From the NCBI GenBank assembly GCA_015060405.1, contig SUYN01000002.1:186001-250000 (forward strand): a DNA stretch of 64,000 bases, written 5' to 3'. Below the pieces are notes generated by a model that saw nothing but the letters and a program-made list of their open reading frames with translations, did no database searches and had not been told where the DNA came from. The DNA is from Bacteroidales bacterium (GTDB lineage Bacteria; Bacteroidota; Bacteroidia; Bacteroidales; UBA932). Positions 40,928 to 50,050 of this stretch are shown one piece after another. Within the stretch, counting starts at the first letter, position 1; the number at the start of each line of letters is the position of its first letter. The translations under genes and the position numbers were made by a program.

Positions 40928-43081
40928 ATGAAAGCTTATTCAACCAAAAACATCCGTAATGTGGTTCTCCTGGGTAGCACCAAGTCAGGTAAGACCACAT
41001 TGTCTGAAGCGATGCTTTACGAAGGTAAAGTCATTGACCGCAGAGGTACAGTAGAAGGAAAGAATACCGTTTCCGACAACTCTGAAATCGAGCAGATGAA
41101 CCAGAGGTCGATTTATGCGACTCCTCTCTATGCAGAGTTCAAGGATACAAAATTCAATATCGTGGACACTCCGGGTGCCGATGACTTCGTCGGCGGCGCA
41201 GTTTCCGCTTTCAAGGTTTGCGACCAGGGAATCCTCGTCGTCAACGCACAGCAGGGCGTTGAGGTAGGTACACAGATCTTCTCACGCTATGCAGCAGAGT
41301 ATAAGGTTCCGCTTATCGTGGCTGTAAACCAGCTCGATGGCGAAAAGGCATCTTGGGAGACTACCCTCGAGTCCATGAAGGAGTCTTTCGGCAACAAGCC
41401 GGTAATCGTTCAGTATCCTGTCAATGTAGGTACTGGTTTCGACGGTTTCATCGACGTCCTCAAGATGAAATACTATCATTTCACAGATGACAACGGCACA
41501 CGTCAGGATCTTGAGATCCCTGCTGATCAGGTCGATCAGGCAGAGGAGCTCAGAAACGAGCTCATCGAGCGTGCCGCTGAATATGACGACACTTTGATGG
41601 AGACTTTCTTTGACCAGGGAGTCCTTTCAGAGGATGAGATCAGAAAGGGTCTCGGCATCGGTATCCGTGAAGGTGCCGTAATGCCTGTGTTCTGTCTCTC
41701 TGCAAAGAAGGACATCGGTGTGAAGCGTCTTATGGAGTTCACCATCAACACTGCGGCATCTCCTGCAGAGCGCAAGTGTGTCACTGTAGACGGAAAAGAA
41801 CTTGAGTGCAAGGAGGATGCTCCTACATCACTCTTCATATATAAGACATCTGTAGAGCAGCATCTTGGTGAAGTCGCTTACTTCAAGGTGATGACAGGTG
41901 AGCTCACTGAGGGTATGGATCTCGAGAATGCTGAGACAGGCGACAAGGAAAGGATCACAGCGATCTATGCTGTAGCCGGCAAGAAGAAGGAGAAGGTTGC
42001 AAGCCTCAAGGCAGGAGACATCGGATGTACCGTGAAGCTCCGTGCGGCAAAGACCAATGTGACCCTTTGTGCTCCGGGTTCGGACATCACATATCTCCCT
42101 ATCAAGTTCCCTCACTACAAGTATCGTTGTGCTGTCAAGGCCAAGGATGCCAAGGATGAGGAGAAGGTAAGTGATGCAATGGCAAAGATCTCAGCTGAGG
42201 ACCCTACATACATCATCGAATACCACAAGGAGATGAAGCAGACCATCCTCAAGGGTCAGGGAGAGCAGCATGTGAACACCCTCAAGTGGAGACTCCAGAA
42301 TGAGAACAAGCTCGAGATCGAGTTCTCGGCTCCTAAGATCTCTTACCGTGAGACCATCACCAAGGTCGCTTGTGCAGACTATCGTCACAAGAAGCAGTCA
42401 GGTGGTGCAGGCCAGTTCGGAGAAGTACACCTTCTCATCGCTCCTTATCAGGAGGGTGTGGATCCGGGCAACAGATTCAAGGTTGACGGAAAAGAGGTTG
42501 TCCTCAACATCAAGGGTAAAGAGGAATATGATCTTCCATGGGGCGGTAAGCTCGAGTACTACAACTGCGTAGTCGGTGGTGCTATCGATGCACGTTTCAT
42601 GCCTGCTATCCTCAAGGGTATCAACGAGAAGATGAGCGAAGGTCCTCTTACAGGTTCGCTTGCCCGCGACATCCGCGTTTATGTCTATGACGGTAAGATG
42701 CATCCGGTTGACTCAAATGAAATCTCATTCGTGCTTGCGTCACGTAATGCATTCAAGGAGGCTTTCCGCATGGCAGGTCCTAAGATCATGGAGCCTATCT
42801 ACAATGTAGAGGTGCTTACTCCGTCTGAGTACATGGGTGCATGTATGTCAGACCTTCAGAACCGTCGTGCCCTCATCGAGGGTATGGGATCTGAAAAGGG
42901 ATTTGAGATCATCAAGGCGCGCGTTCCGCTCGCAGAGCTCTACCGTTACTCGACAACTCTCAGCTCTCTTTCATCAGGTAGCGCAACATTCACAATGGAC
43001 TTCGCTGACTACCAGCCGGTTCCTGGTGATGTCCAGGAGAAGCTCCTGAAGGCATACCTCGAAGAGGAGAAGGAGGACTAA
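40928..43081 (+). CDS. Non-canonical elongation factor G (EF-G2-like)
   Basis: This 717-residue protein has the five-domain EF-G layout, but its GTPase motifs deviate. G1 is GSTKSGKTT (canonical GHIDAGKTT). G3 is DTPGADDF, where the catalytic His of DTPGHVDF is replaced by Ala. G4 is NQLD rather than NKMD. Domain IV has KKQSGGAGQFGEVHLLIAP and domain V GSEKGFEIIKARVPLAELYRYSTTLSS. Bacteroides thetaiotaomicron carries an EF-G paralog reported to support translocation without GTP hydrolysis and to help survival in the gut under starvation. This gene fits that type by the missing His. A palindromic repeat and a terminator follow. Confidence 0.88.
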   Translation: MKAYSTKNIRNVVLLGSTKSGKTTLSEAMLYEGKVIDRRGTVEGKNTVSDNSEIEQMNQRSIYATPLYAEFKDTKFNIVDTPGADDFVGGAVSAFKVCDQGILVVNAQQGVEVGTQIFSRYAAEYKVPLIVAVNQLDGEKASWETTLESMKESFGNKPVIVQYPVNVGTGFDGFIDVLKMKYYHFTDDNGTRQDLEIPADQVDQAEELRNELIERAAEYDDTLMETFFDQGVLSEDEIRKGLGIGIREGAVMPVFCLSAKKDIGVKRLMEFTINTAASPAERKCVTVDGKELECKEDAPTSLFIYKTSVEQHLGEVAYFKVMTGELTEGMDLENAETGDKERITAIYAVAGKKKEKVASLKAGDIGCTVKLRAAKTNVTLCAPGSDITYLPIKFPHYKYRCAVKAKDAKDEEKVSDAMAKISAEDPTYIIEYHKEMKQTILKGQGEQHVNTLKWRLQNENKLEIEFSAPKISYRETITKVACADYRHKKQSGGAGQFGEVHLLIAPYQEGVDPGNRFKVDGKEVVLNIKGKEEYDLPWGGKLEYYNCVVGGAIDARFMPAILKGINEKMSEGPLTGSLARDIRVYVYDGKMHPVDSNEISFVLASRNAFKEAFRMAGPKIMEPIYNVEVLTPSEYMGACMSDLQNRRALIEGMGSEKGFEIIKARVPLAELYRYSTTLSSLSSGSATFTMDFADYQPVPGDVQEKLLKAYLEEEKED

Positions 43082-43088
43082 TCCAGCA

Positions 43089-43117
43089 ACGTCATCCCCG
43101 GCTTGACCGGGGATCTC
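43089..43117. repeat. Palindromic repeat, class 1
   Basis: GTCATCCCCGGCTTGACCGG then GGATCT is an intergenic copy right after the EF-G2-like gene. Confidence 0.85.
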
Positions 43118-43128
43118 TAACGATAAAT

Positions 43129-43160
43129 CAGAGGCGACCCGTCCGGGCCGCCTCTGTTGT
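43129..43160 (+). terminator. Terminator after the EF-G2-like gene
   Basis: CAGAGGCG pairs with CGCCTCTG across a GC-rich loop, followed by TTGTGT. The U-tract is weak. Confidence 0.6.
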
Positions 43161-43308
43161 GTATATGCTAATGCCTATATTCATAAAAAAAGAGAAATAA
43201 TTTAAAAATTCAGAAAAACTTTGTTAAAGAAAAAACAAAATCTCTCTTTGGGACTTGACGCGAATGACTGTGTGTTCGAAATTTGATGTTGGACAAAATT
43301 GAAGAAAT

Positions 43309-44175
43309 ATGATGGAGTATAATGTGACGGGCGCAGTTTCCCCTGATTTATCCGAAGAGCGGATTATAAAGATAAGAGAGCAATATGTTATTCTTGACAG
43401 GGACTTGGCAGAGTTATATGGTGTTGAGACTAAAAGAATAAATGAACAAGTCAAAAGAAACATTGAACGATTTCCGGATGCTTTCCGGTTTCAATTGACT
43501 GATGATGAACTGCGCGAACTGGTCGCAGTTTGCGACCGGTTCGCTATATTGAAACATTCCTCATCGTTACCATATGCTTTTACAGAGGAAGGTGTGGCTA
43601 TGTTATCAACGGTCCTTCGTAGTAAAACAGCTATACAGGTAAGTATCCATATAATGCAGTCATTCGTTGCTATGAGGCGGTATTTATTCAATAATGCCGG
43701 TATTATACAGAGAATCAGCAGAATTGAAATAAGGCAGAATGAAACGGATAGAAGAATTGACGAGATTTTCAGCAAGTTTCAAGATAAAACAATCCCGGTC
43801 GAAGGAATTTTCTATGACGGTCAGATATTCGATGCTTATATCTTTGTGACTGACCTGGTCAGATCTGCACGCCGGAGGGTTGTCTTAATTGACAACTATG
43901 TTGATGAAAGTGTGCTTTTGATGTTCTCTAAGCGTGCTTCGGGTGTCTCTGCTGAGATCCGTACGGGGAGGTTGTCGTCGCAGTTGCAACTGGATGTCGT
44001 CAAGCATGACAGCCAGTATGAACCAATCGTTATTGTGCAGACACAAAACATCCACGATCGTTTTCTGATCGTGGATGATGATGTCTATCACATCGGAGCT
44101 TCGTTGAAGGATCTTGGCAAAAAGCTCTTTGCTTTTTCAAAGATGAATCTGTCTCCAAGCCTGGTGATTATCTGA
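43309..44175 (+). CDS. ORF6N-domain protein with PLD-like C-terminal part
   Basis: This 288-residue protein has an N-terminal ORF6N DNA-binding domain (IIKIREQYVILDRDLAELYGVETKRINEQVKRN and LPYAFTEEGVAMLSTVLRSKTAI). A helical middle (RIEIRQNETDRRIDEIF) follows, then a C-terminal domain with VVLIDNYVDESVLLMF and IHDRFLIVDDDVYHIGASLKDLGKK, which looks like one half of a phospholipase-D/HKD fold. ORF6N proteins occur in phages and mobile elements and are frequent in Bacteroidales genomes. The gene is richer in A+T than its neighbours. It overlaps the convergent flavoprotein gene by 8 bp. A truncated relative lies at 31055. Function unknown. Confidence 0.75.
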   Translation: MMEYNVTGAVSPDLSEERIIKIREQYVILDRDLAELYGVETKRINEQVKRNIERFPDAFRFQLTDDELRELVAVCDRFAILKHSSSLPYAFTEEGVAMLSTVLRSKTAIQVSIHIMQSFVAMRRYLFNNAGIIQRISRIEIRQNETDRRIDEIFSKFQDKTIPVEGIFYDGQIFDAYIFVTDLVRSARRRVVLIDNYVDESVLLMFSKRASGVSAEIRTGRLSSQLQLDVVKHDSQYEPIVIVQTQNIHDRFLIVDDDVYHIGASLKDLGKKLFAFSKMNLSPSLVII

Positions 44176-44812
44176 TGAAGTTGGTCATTATCGGTTTTTC
44201 CTTGATCGGGTCTGGGATGCCGGCGGCGCGGCCTGCTTCGATGCATTTGAGGAGCCAGGCCATATTGCGGCCGAGTTCGCGCATCACCTGCATTCCCTCT
44301 TCATCCTGAAGGACCTGTTCAGGGGTGCTCCCGTGGACCATGTTCCAGTATTTGGAAGATACTACAGGCATAGACGAGATAGTGAAGTACTTGTTGATCT
44401 GGTCGAAGGCCGCTGTGGTGCCGCCTCTGCGTGCACTGACGATGCCCGCTGCCGGCTTGTAGCGGTAGGTCTTGCCCTTGCCGTAGAATGCGCGGTCCAT
44501 GAATGAAGTGAGGGCGCCAGAAAGGGCCGCATAGTGCACAGGGCTTCCGAAAATGAAGCCGTCGGCCTTTTCCGCCTTGTCGAGGAATTCATTCACGATG
44601 TCGTCCATGAAGCATCTGCCGCTCGCAGGCTCTCCGTTCGGGCCTCTCTTGCAGCATCTGCCGCATCCGAGACATCCTGAAATGGGTTTCACTCCGAGCC
44701 AGATGATCTCTGTCCCGATGCCTTCCGCCAGAAGTTCCTTCTCGACTTCCTTCAAGGCCGTGTATGTGCATCCTTCCTTATGAGGACTGCCGTTTACAAG
44801 TAATACTTTCAT
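44168..44812 (-). CDS. Flavodoxin-like FMN reductase (iron-sulfur flavoprotein type)
   Basis: This 214-residue protein starts with the FMN-binding pattern VLLVNGSPHKEGCTYTAL. It continues with a cysteine-rich insert (GCLGCGRCCKRGPNGEPASGRC, about residues 46-68) of the kind that binds an Fe-S cluster in iron-sulfur flavoproteins. Then come FGSPVHYAALSGALTSFMDRAFYG and SARRGGTTAAFDQINKYF. NADPH-dependent FMN reductases of this kind move electrons to quinones, nitro compounds or oxygen species. The substrate is unknown. It is convergent with the ORF6N gene and 25 bp downstream of rsmA on the same strand. Confidence 0.85.
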   Translation of the reverse strand: MKVLLVNGSPHKEGCTYTALKEVEKELLAEGIGTEIIWLGVKPISGCLGCGRCCKRGPNGEPASGRCFMDDIVNEFLDKAEKADGFIFGSPVHYAALSGALTSFMDRAFYGKGKTYRYKPAAGIVSARRGGTTAAFDQINKYFTISSMPVVSSKYWNMVHGSTPEQVLQDEEGMQVMRELGRNMAWLLKCIEAGRAAGIPDPIKEKPIMTNFIR

Positions 44813-44837
44813 GTTATATCTGTTTCTTCAATCTCTG

Positions 44838-45644
44838 CTATGCCAGCTTCAATGTCAGTCCTATGAAATCCTCGACACCGAGACGTTCAGGACGAAGGTC
44901 GAATACCGGATCGGCGGTGAACTCCGCCAGCTGTTCCTCTGTCCAGCCGCAGCGGTCGGCCTTGGCCCTGATAAGCGGCTTGAGCGAATTGCGGAGCGTC
45001 TTTCTGCGCTGGTTGAAACCGGTCTTCACTACTGTCTTGAACAAAGCCTCGTCACATCCCAATGAAGTGCGTGAATTACGTACAAGCCTTATCACCGCAG
45101 ACTTGACTTTCGGAGGAGGGTTGAATGCTCCCTCTCCTACGGTGAAGAGATACTCTATGTCATACCACGCCTGAAGGAGAACCGAAAGTATGCCGTATGT
45201 CTTGGTGCCCGGTTTTTCGGCTATTCTCTCTGCTACCTCCTTCTGGATCATGCAGACTACCTGCGGAACCTGTTCTTTGTAGTCGAGGATCCTGAAGAAG
45301 ATCTGTGATGAAATGTTATATGGGAAATTTCCGATGACACAGAACCTGTCCGCAAAGAAGTTTTCAAGCTTCAGCTTCAGAAAATCTGCTTCGATGAGCC
45401 TGCCGTTCACCTGCGGGAAATGTACGAGGAGATAGTCGACCGACTCGGTGTCTATTTCTACCATCCTCAGGTCAACCTCCGGCCTCTGCAGGAGATATTG
45501 TGTCAGCACACCCATTCCCGGACCTACTTCCAGAGCCGGCATCACGGTTCCTTCCGGCACCACGAGCGCTTCTGCTATCCTTTGTGCAATCGACAGGTCT
45601 GTCAAGAAATGCTGGCCCAGGGCCTTCTTTGCTCTTACTTCCAT
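44838..45644 (-). CDS. rsmA: 16S rRNA dimethyltransferase RsmA (KsgA)
   Basis: The ATG at 45644 ([16 protein letters not shown]) gives 268 residues. The track's TTG at 45668 lies inside the -7 box. The enzyme dimethylates two adenosines in the 3' hairpin of 16S rRNA. Motifs: [25 protein letters not shown]-binding [37 protein letters not shown] (catalytic NFPY), and [15 protein letters not shown]. Length and motifs are normal. It is probably co-transcribed with the flavoprotein gene downstream. Confidence 0.95.
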   Translation of the reverse strand: MEVRAKKALGQHFLTDLSIAQRIAEALVVPEGTVMPALEVGPGMGVLTQYLLQRPEVDLRMVEIDTESVDYLLVHFPQVNGRLIEADFLKLKLENFFADRFCVIGNFPYNISSQIFFRILDYKEQVPQVVCMIQKEVAERIAEKPGTKTYGILSVLLQAWYDIEYLFTVGEGAFNPPPKVKSAVIRLVRNSRTSLGCDEALFKTVVKTGFNQRRKTLRNSLKPLIRAKADRCGWTEEQLAEFTADPVFDLRPERLGVEDFIGLTLKLA

Positions 45645-45665
45645 ATATTCCGGTGTAAATCTTTG

Positions 45666-45673
45666 CAAATATA
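45666..45673 (-). promoter_or_regulatory. -7 box of rsmA
   Basis: TATATTTG on the minus strand, 21 bp before the ATG at 45644. This supports that start over the upstream TTG. Confidence 0.55.
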
Positions 45674-45744
45674 TATAATTTTCAGGTAATGATATATCAG
45701 TTTACACTTTGCTGTCATGTCAGTGTCGGCTCGAGGCGGCAATG

Positions 45745-46653
45745 CTATCTGGTGCCTATCCATATGAATGCCATTCCTGCCAGCAGGAGGGCGAGGTCCC
45801 ATATCTTGGCCTTGATGTTCCTTTCCTTGAATATGATGACTCCGCAGATGAACGAGATAATCACCGAACTGCGGCGTACGAGGGACACAACCGAAATCAT
45901 GGAATCAGGGTCGTTCAGTGAAGTGAAATATGCAAAGTCTCCGAGGCATATGAATATGGATATCAGCGGAATTGCCTGGCTCCAGCGGAAAGGCGTGGTC
46001 TTGTGACGCGAAGGGTACCAGATCAGTCCGCATATCACCGACATTATGACCATCTGATAGAAATTGAACCAGCTCTGGACGAACATCGGGCTGAGCGACT
46101 TCATTATGAACTTGTCATAGAGACCGCTGACAGCTCCAAGGATGGTGGCGAGGCCGACACACCATATCCACCGGTTGCTCCTGAAGTCTATGTCCTCCTT
46201 CCTGCCGGCCCTGCTCATGAGGAAGATCGAGGCCAGGGAGATCAGGACTCCTGTCCACTGGTAAAGATTCAGTCTTTCTCCGAACAGGAGCATCGCTCCG
46301 ACAAGCACGATTACGGGCCTGGTCGCATTGATCGGTCCCACAATGGTCAGCGGGAGATGCTTCAGGCCGAAATACCCGCATATCCACGATGAAAGCACGA
46401 TGAAAGCCTTCAGGATCACCAGCAGATGGGCATGAAGTTCATTGGAAGCGCCGGATGCCGTGTCCGCAAATGTGCCGGAGAACCAGCCGGAGCCGCAGAT
46501 GTAATCCAGAAGGAAAGGGGAAAATATGATGGTTGAAAATATGGTGTTCAGCAGCAGTACCGGAAGTACGGCATTACCCTTGAGCGACGCCTTCTTTGAA
46601 GCGTCGTAAAAGCCGAGCATAGTCGCCGAAACAAATGCAAGAATAAGCCACAT
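45745..46653 (-). CDS. EamA/DMT-family membrane transporter
   Basis: The ATG at 46653 (MWLILAFVSATMLGFYDASKK) is used. The track's TTG at 46674 sits in the -7 box. The 302-residue protein has ten hydrophobic segments in two EamA-type halves, with signatures such as HLPLTIVGPINATRPVIVLVGAMLLFGERLNLYQWTGVLISLASIFLM at the end of half 1 and SVVSLVRRSSVIISFICGVIIFKERNIKAKIWDLALLLAGMAFI at the end of half 2. DMT proteins export or import metabolites. The substrate is not predictable. It is divergent from aspS and 100 bp upstream of rsmA on the same strand. Confidence 0.87.
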   Translation of the reverse strand: MWLILAFVSATMLGFYDASKKASLKGNAVLPVLLLNTIFSTIIFSPFLLDYICGSGWFSGTFADTASGASNELHAHLLVILKAFIVLSSWICGYFGLKHLPLTIVGPINATRPVIVLVGAMLLFGERLNLYQWTGVLISLASIFLMSRAGRKEDIDFRSNRWIWCVGLATILGAVSGLYDKFIMKSLSPMFVQSWFNFYQMVIMSVICGLIWYPSRHKTTPFRWSQAIPLISIFICLGDFAYFTSLNDPDSMISVVSLVRRSSVIISFICGVIIFKERNIKAKIWDLALLLAGMAFIWIGTR

Positions 46654-46671
46654 AAGTACAAAATAAGGGTG

Positions 46672-46679
46672 CAAATATA
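46672..46679 (-). promoter_or_regulatory. -7 box of the EamA transporter gene
   Basis: TATATTTG on the minus strand, 18 bp before the ATG at 46653. Confidence 0.5.
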
Positions 46680-46719
46680 GGATAATTATCCAATCTCACA
46701 TTAATCCGAATAATTTGTT

Positions 46720-46727
46720 TATTTTTG
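46720..46727 (+). promoter_or_regulatory. -7 box of aspS
   Basis: TATTTTTG on the plus strand. The 150-bp leader to aspS contains repeat-like, GC-rich DNA (CACCCCGGCTAGGGGGAGGG and GTCATTCCGGATGAC) but no ORF that I can support. Confidence 0.45.
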
Positions 46728-46876
46728 TAGGATTTTAGTCATCTGGAGATGACTGATGGACGAAATTGGCATTTTGCCACCCCGGCTAGGGGGAGGGGCC
46801 CACGAAGTGTGAGGGGGCCAATGGAGTCCGCAGTCATTCCGGATGACAGGACAAGAAAATATAAATTATCAGATAT

Positions 46877-48649
46877 ATGTACAGAACACACACTTGCGGA
46901 GAACTCCGCATCGAGAATGCAGGCCAGACAGTGACCCTGGCCGGATGGGTGCAGAAGTCAAGAAAACTTGGCGGAATGACATTCGTAGACCTCAGAGACC
47001 GCTATGGCATAACTCAGCTTGTAGTGGACGCACACGCATCACAGGAGCTCCAGGACACAGCTTCAAGCCTCGGTCGTGAATGGGTGCTCCAGGTGACCGG
47101 TGAGGTCATCGAGCGTCAGAGCAAGAACCCGAAGATGCCTACAGGTGACATCGAGATCAGCCTCAGTGCAATCAAGGTCCTCAACAAGGCAAACACTCCT
47201 CCGTTCACAATCGAGGAGGAAAGTGACGGCGGTGAGGAACTCAGGGCGAAGTACCGCTACCTCGACCTTCGTAGAGGCCCTCTTCAGAGAGCCCTCAAGA
47301 TCCGTCACCAGATCGCTCACGAAGTACGCAACTATCTCGATGCCCAGAACTTCCTGGAGATCGAGACCCCATACCTTATCAAGTCAACTCCGGAGGGAGC
47401 TCGTGACTTCGTGGTTCCGTCCCGTATGAACCCAGGTCAGTTCTACGCTCTTCCTCAGTCTCCTCAGACATTCAAGCAGCTTCTGATGGTGGCCGGCTAC
47501 GACCGCTATTTCCAGATCGTACGCTGCTTCCGTGACGAGGACCTCCGCGCAGACCGTCAGCCTGAGTTCACTCAGATCGACTGCGAGATGTCATTCGTAG
47601 AGCAGGAGGATGTGCTCAACACATTCGAAGGAATGATGAGAACCCTCTTCAAGAACGTCCTCAATGTAGAGATTGCAGAACGTATCCCGCGTATGAGCTG
47701 GTATGATGCGATGGATTTCTATGGCTCGGACAAGCCGGATATCCGTTTCGACATGAAGATCCATGAGATCACTGACCTTGTGAAGGGATATGGCTTCTCG
47801 GTGTTCGATGGAGTCGACTACATAGGTGCAATCAACGTGGAAGGCACGGCAAACTACACCCGCAAGCAGATCGACGAACTCACAGAATGGGTCAAGAGGC
47901 CTCAGGTGGGAGCGAAGGGTCTTGTCTACATCAAGCTCAATGAAGACGGTACCATCAAGTCTTCGATCGACAAGTTCTACACTCCTGAGCAACTCCAGGC
48001 TGTCGCAGACCGCCTCGGTGCAAAGAAGGGCGACATGATGCTCGTGCTTTGCGGTGCTAAGAGAAAGACACAGAACATGCTTGGCGTGCTCCGTATCGAG
48101 ATGGGTAACCGCCTCGGCCTCCGTGATCCGTTCAACTTTGCACCTCTCTGGGTTGTTGACTTCCCTCTCGTGGAGTGGGATGACGAGACTCAGCGTTTCT
48201 ATGCGATGCACCATCCGTTCACAGCCCCTAAGCCGGAGCATCTCGACCTCTTCTACAGCGACAGGAAGGAAGACCTTGAGAAGGTGTGCGCCAACGCATA
48301 TGACTTCGTCCTCAACGGTACGGAGCTCGGTGGTGGATCCATCCGTATTCACGAAGCAGCGATGCAGGAGCGTATGTTTGAGGTCCTCGGCATCAGCAAG
48401 GAGGACGCGGAGTACAAGTTCGGCTTCATCATCAACGCATTCAAGTTCGGTGCGCCGCCTCATGGTGGACTCGCATTCGGCTTTGACCGTGTGTGCTCGC
48501 TCTTCGGCGGACAGGAGACCATCCGTGACTACATCGCATTCCCTAAGAACAATCAGGGCCGCGATGTGATGATAGACTCTCCTTCATACATCGACCAGGA
48601 GCAGATGGATGAGCTTTTCCTGAATTCTACAGCATCAACAAGAGAGTAA
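46877..48649 (+). CDS. aspS: Aspartyl-tRNA synthetase
   Basis: This 590-residue class II synthetase charges tRNA-Asp. It has the N-terminal OB-fold anticodon domain ([22 protein letters not shown]) and motif 2 with [21 protein letters not shown], after the flipping-loop [21 protein letters not shown]. The bacterial GAD insertion runs from about residue 280 to 420. The C-terminal motif 3 reads [28 protein letters not shown]. Length is that of bacterial-type enzymes. A sulfatase gene starts 12 bp later and may be read from the same mRNA. Confidence 0.97.
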   Translation: MYRTHTCGELRIENAGQTVTLAGWVQKSRKLGGMTFVDLRDRYGITQLVVDAHASQELQDTASSLGREWVLQVTGEVIERQSKNPKMPTGDIEISLSAIKVLNKANTPPFTIEEESDGGEELRAKYRYLDLRRGPLQRALKIRHQIAHEVRNYLDAQNFLEIETPYLIKSTPEGARDFVVPSRMNPGQFYALPQSPQTFKQLLMVAGYDRYFQIVRCFRDEDLRADRQPEFTQIDCEMSFVEQEDVLNTFEGMMRTLFKNVLNVEIAERIPRMSWYDAMDFYGSDKPDIRFDMKIHEITDLVKGYGFSVFDGVDYIGAINVEGTANYTRKQIDELTEWVKRPQVGAKGLVYIKLNEDGTIKSSIDKFYTPEQLQAVADRLGAKKGDMMLVLCGAKRKTQNMLGVLRIEMGNRLGLRDPFNFAPLWVVDFPLVEWDDETQRFYAMHHPFTAPKPEHLDLFYSDRKEDLEKVCANAYDFVLNGTELGGGSIRIHEAAMQERMFEVLGISKEDAEYKFGFIINAFKFGAPPHGGLAFGFDRVCSLFGGQETIRDYIAFPKNNQGRDVMIDSPSYIDQEQMDELFLNSTASTRE

Positions 48650-48661
48650 TCCTGGAAGAAT

Positions 48662-50050
48662 ATGGCAAAACTGAATAAGATCGGCCTGCTGGGTTCGGCG
48701 ATGGCAGCTGCGGCTGCCTGCACACCGGCAAAGGAACAGAGGCCGAACATAGTCTTCTTCTTTGCCGATGACATCGGAACAGAGTGCTTCGGCTGCTATG
48801 GCGGAGCGGAATATGAGACCCCTAACATCGATGCGCTGGCACAGCAGGGAATAATGTATTCGAACATGAATGCAATGCCTCTGAGCAGCCCGAGCAGGGT
48901 CCAGGTGATGACAGGTCTCTACAATGACCGGAACTATGTCTGCTTCGGCTACATGAACGACGACGAAAGGACTTTTGCCCATCTGGCCCAGGAAGCCGGG
49001 TATTCTACGGCTGTCGTAGGAAAGTGGCAGATGGGCCGTTCCCGGGAGATGGTTCCGAAGCTCGGTTTCGATGAGTCCTTCCTTGCCCAGGTGGAGCTTT
49101 ACAAGGAATGTCGTGATGTCCATAAGACGGACCGTTTTGCCAACAGCTATTATGACAACAACGGCAAGACCTATGAATACTGTCCGTATGGTCCGGATGC
49201 GATGGAAGACTATGCATTCGATTATATTGACAGGAAAGTCGCAGAGGGAGAGCCCTTCATGCTCTACTTTACGGAACCGTTGGTGCATACGCCTCATGTG
49301 ACCACGCCTGATTCCCACGACTGGGACTGGAACTATGAGAGCCGTTTCACAGCCGCTCAGGACACGTCTTATTTCCGTGACATGGTGAAGTACATGGACA
49401 AGCAGGTGGGAAACATGGTGGCTCATCTCAAGGAAAAGGGCGTGTGGGACAACACCATATTCATCTTCTCGTCGGACAATGGAACCTCCACCCGCATAGT
49501 CTCAAAGCAGAAGGACGGAAGCAGGATCAGAGGTGGAAAGGGAGCTCCTAACTACAGGGGAACCCATGTTCCGCTCATTATAACCTGGGGAGACAGGCTT
49601 GCGGGAAGGACGAGCGACAGGATAGCAGACCTTACAGACATCTTCCCGACTATAGCAGACATCTGCGGAGTGGATGTGCCTCAGGAATGGGATATAGACG
49701 GAGTGAGCTTCTTCCCGGAACTCAACGGTGAGGAACCTCTGGACAAGGATCTCTGTCTTGTGCATTTCAACCCTCTCTGGCCGACAACTCCGGCTCCTTA
49801 TGCATCGCGTTATGCCATGAATGACGACTATGCATATTTCTGGGACGGAAGAATCTATGAATACAAGAAGGATCCTGACTTCACTGATCCTGTGATGTAC
49901 GCGGAAGCATCAGAAGATCTGAAGGAGGCTGTTGCCGACCTCAAGGCAAGGGTCGAGGAAGTCGATTTCTATCCTGACATGCCTGGCCAGCCTCGTAGAA
50001 GCGGCTACGGTACATTCTACGATTTCGCACCACCTCAGAATCCGTTCTGA
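48662..50050 (+). CDS. Secreted Ser-type sulfatase
   Basis: This 462-residue lipoprotein has the signal MAKLNKIGLLGSAMAAAAAC. It hydrolyses sulfate esters, probably on host or algal glycans. The metal site shows RPNIVFFFADDIG, and the active-site motif is PLSSPSRVQVMTG. Here the residue converted to formylglycine is Ser rather than Cys (S-x-P-S-R). GKWQMGRS, LYFTEPLVHTPH and FSSDNGTSTR complete the fold. Ser-type sulfatases need the anaerobic radical-SAM maturase, and exactly such a gene overlaps this one by 1 bp. The specific substrate is unknown. Confidence 0.9.
   Translation: MAKLNKIGLLGSAMAAAAACTPAKEQRPNIVFFFADDIGTECFGCYGGAEYETPNIDALAQQGIMYSNMNAMPLSSPSRVQVMTGLYNDRNYVCFGYMNDDERTFAHLAQEAGYSTAVVGKWQMGRSREMVPKLGFDESFLAQVELYKECRDVHKTDRFANSYYDNNGKTYEYCPYGPDAMEDYAFDYIDRKVAEGEPFMLYFTEPLVHTPHVTTPDSHDWDWNYESRFTAAQDTSYFRDMVKYMDKQVGNMVAHLKEKGVWDNTIFIFSSDNGTSTRIVSKQKDGSRIRGGKGAPNYRGTHVPLIITWGDRLAGRTSDRIADLTDIFPTIADICGVDVPQEWDIDGVSFFPELNGEEPLDKDLCLVHFNPLWPTTPAPYASRYAMNDDYAYFWDGRIYEYKKDPDFTDPVMYAEASEDLKEAVADLKARVEEVDFYPDMPGQPRRSGYGTFYDFAPPQNPF

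Noticed and set aside
46741-46876. Small ORFs before aspS (46749-46934, 46843-47079)
   Set aside because: They overlap the aspS start in other frames and consist partly of repeat-like GC-rich DNA.
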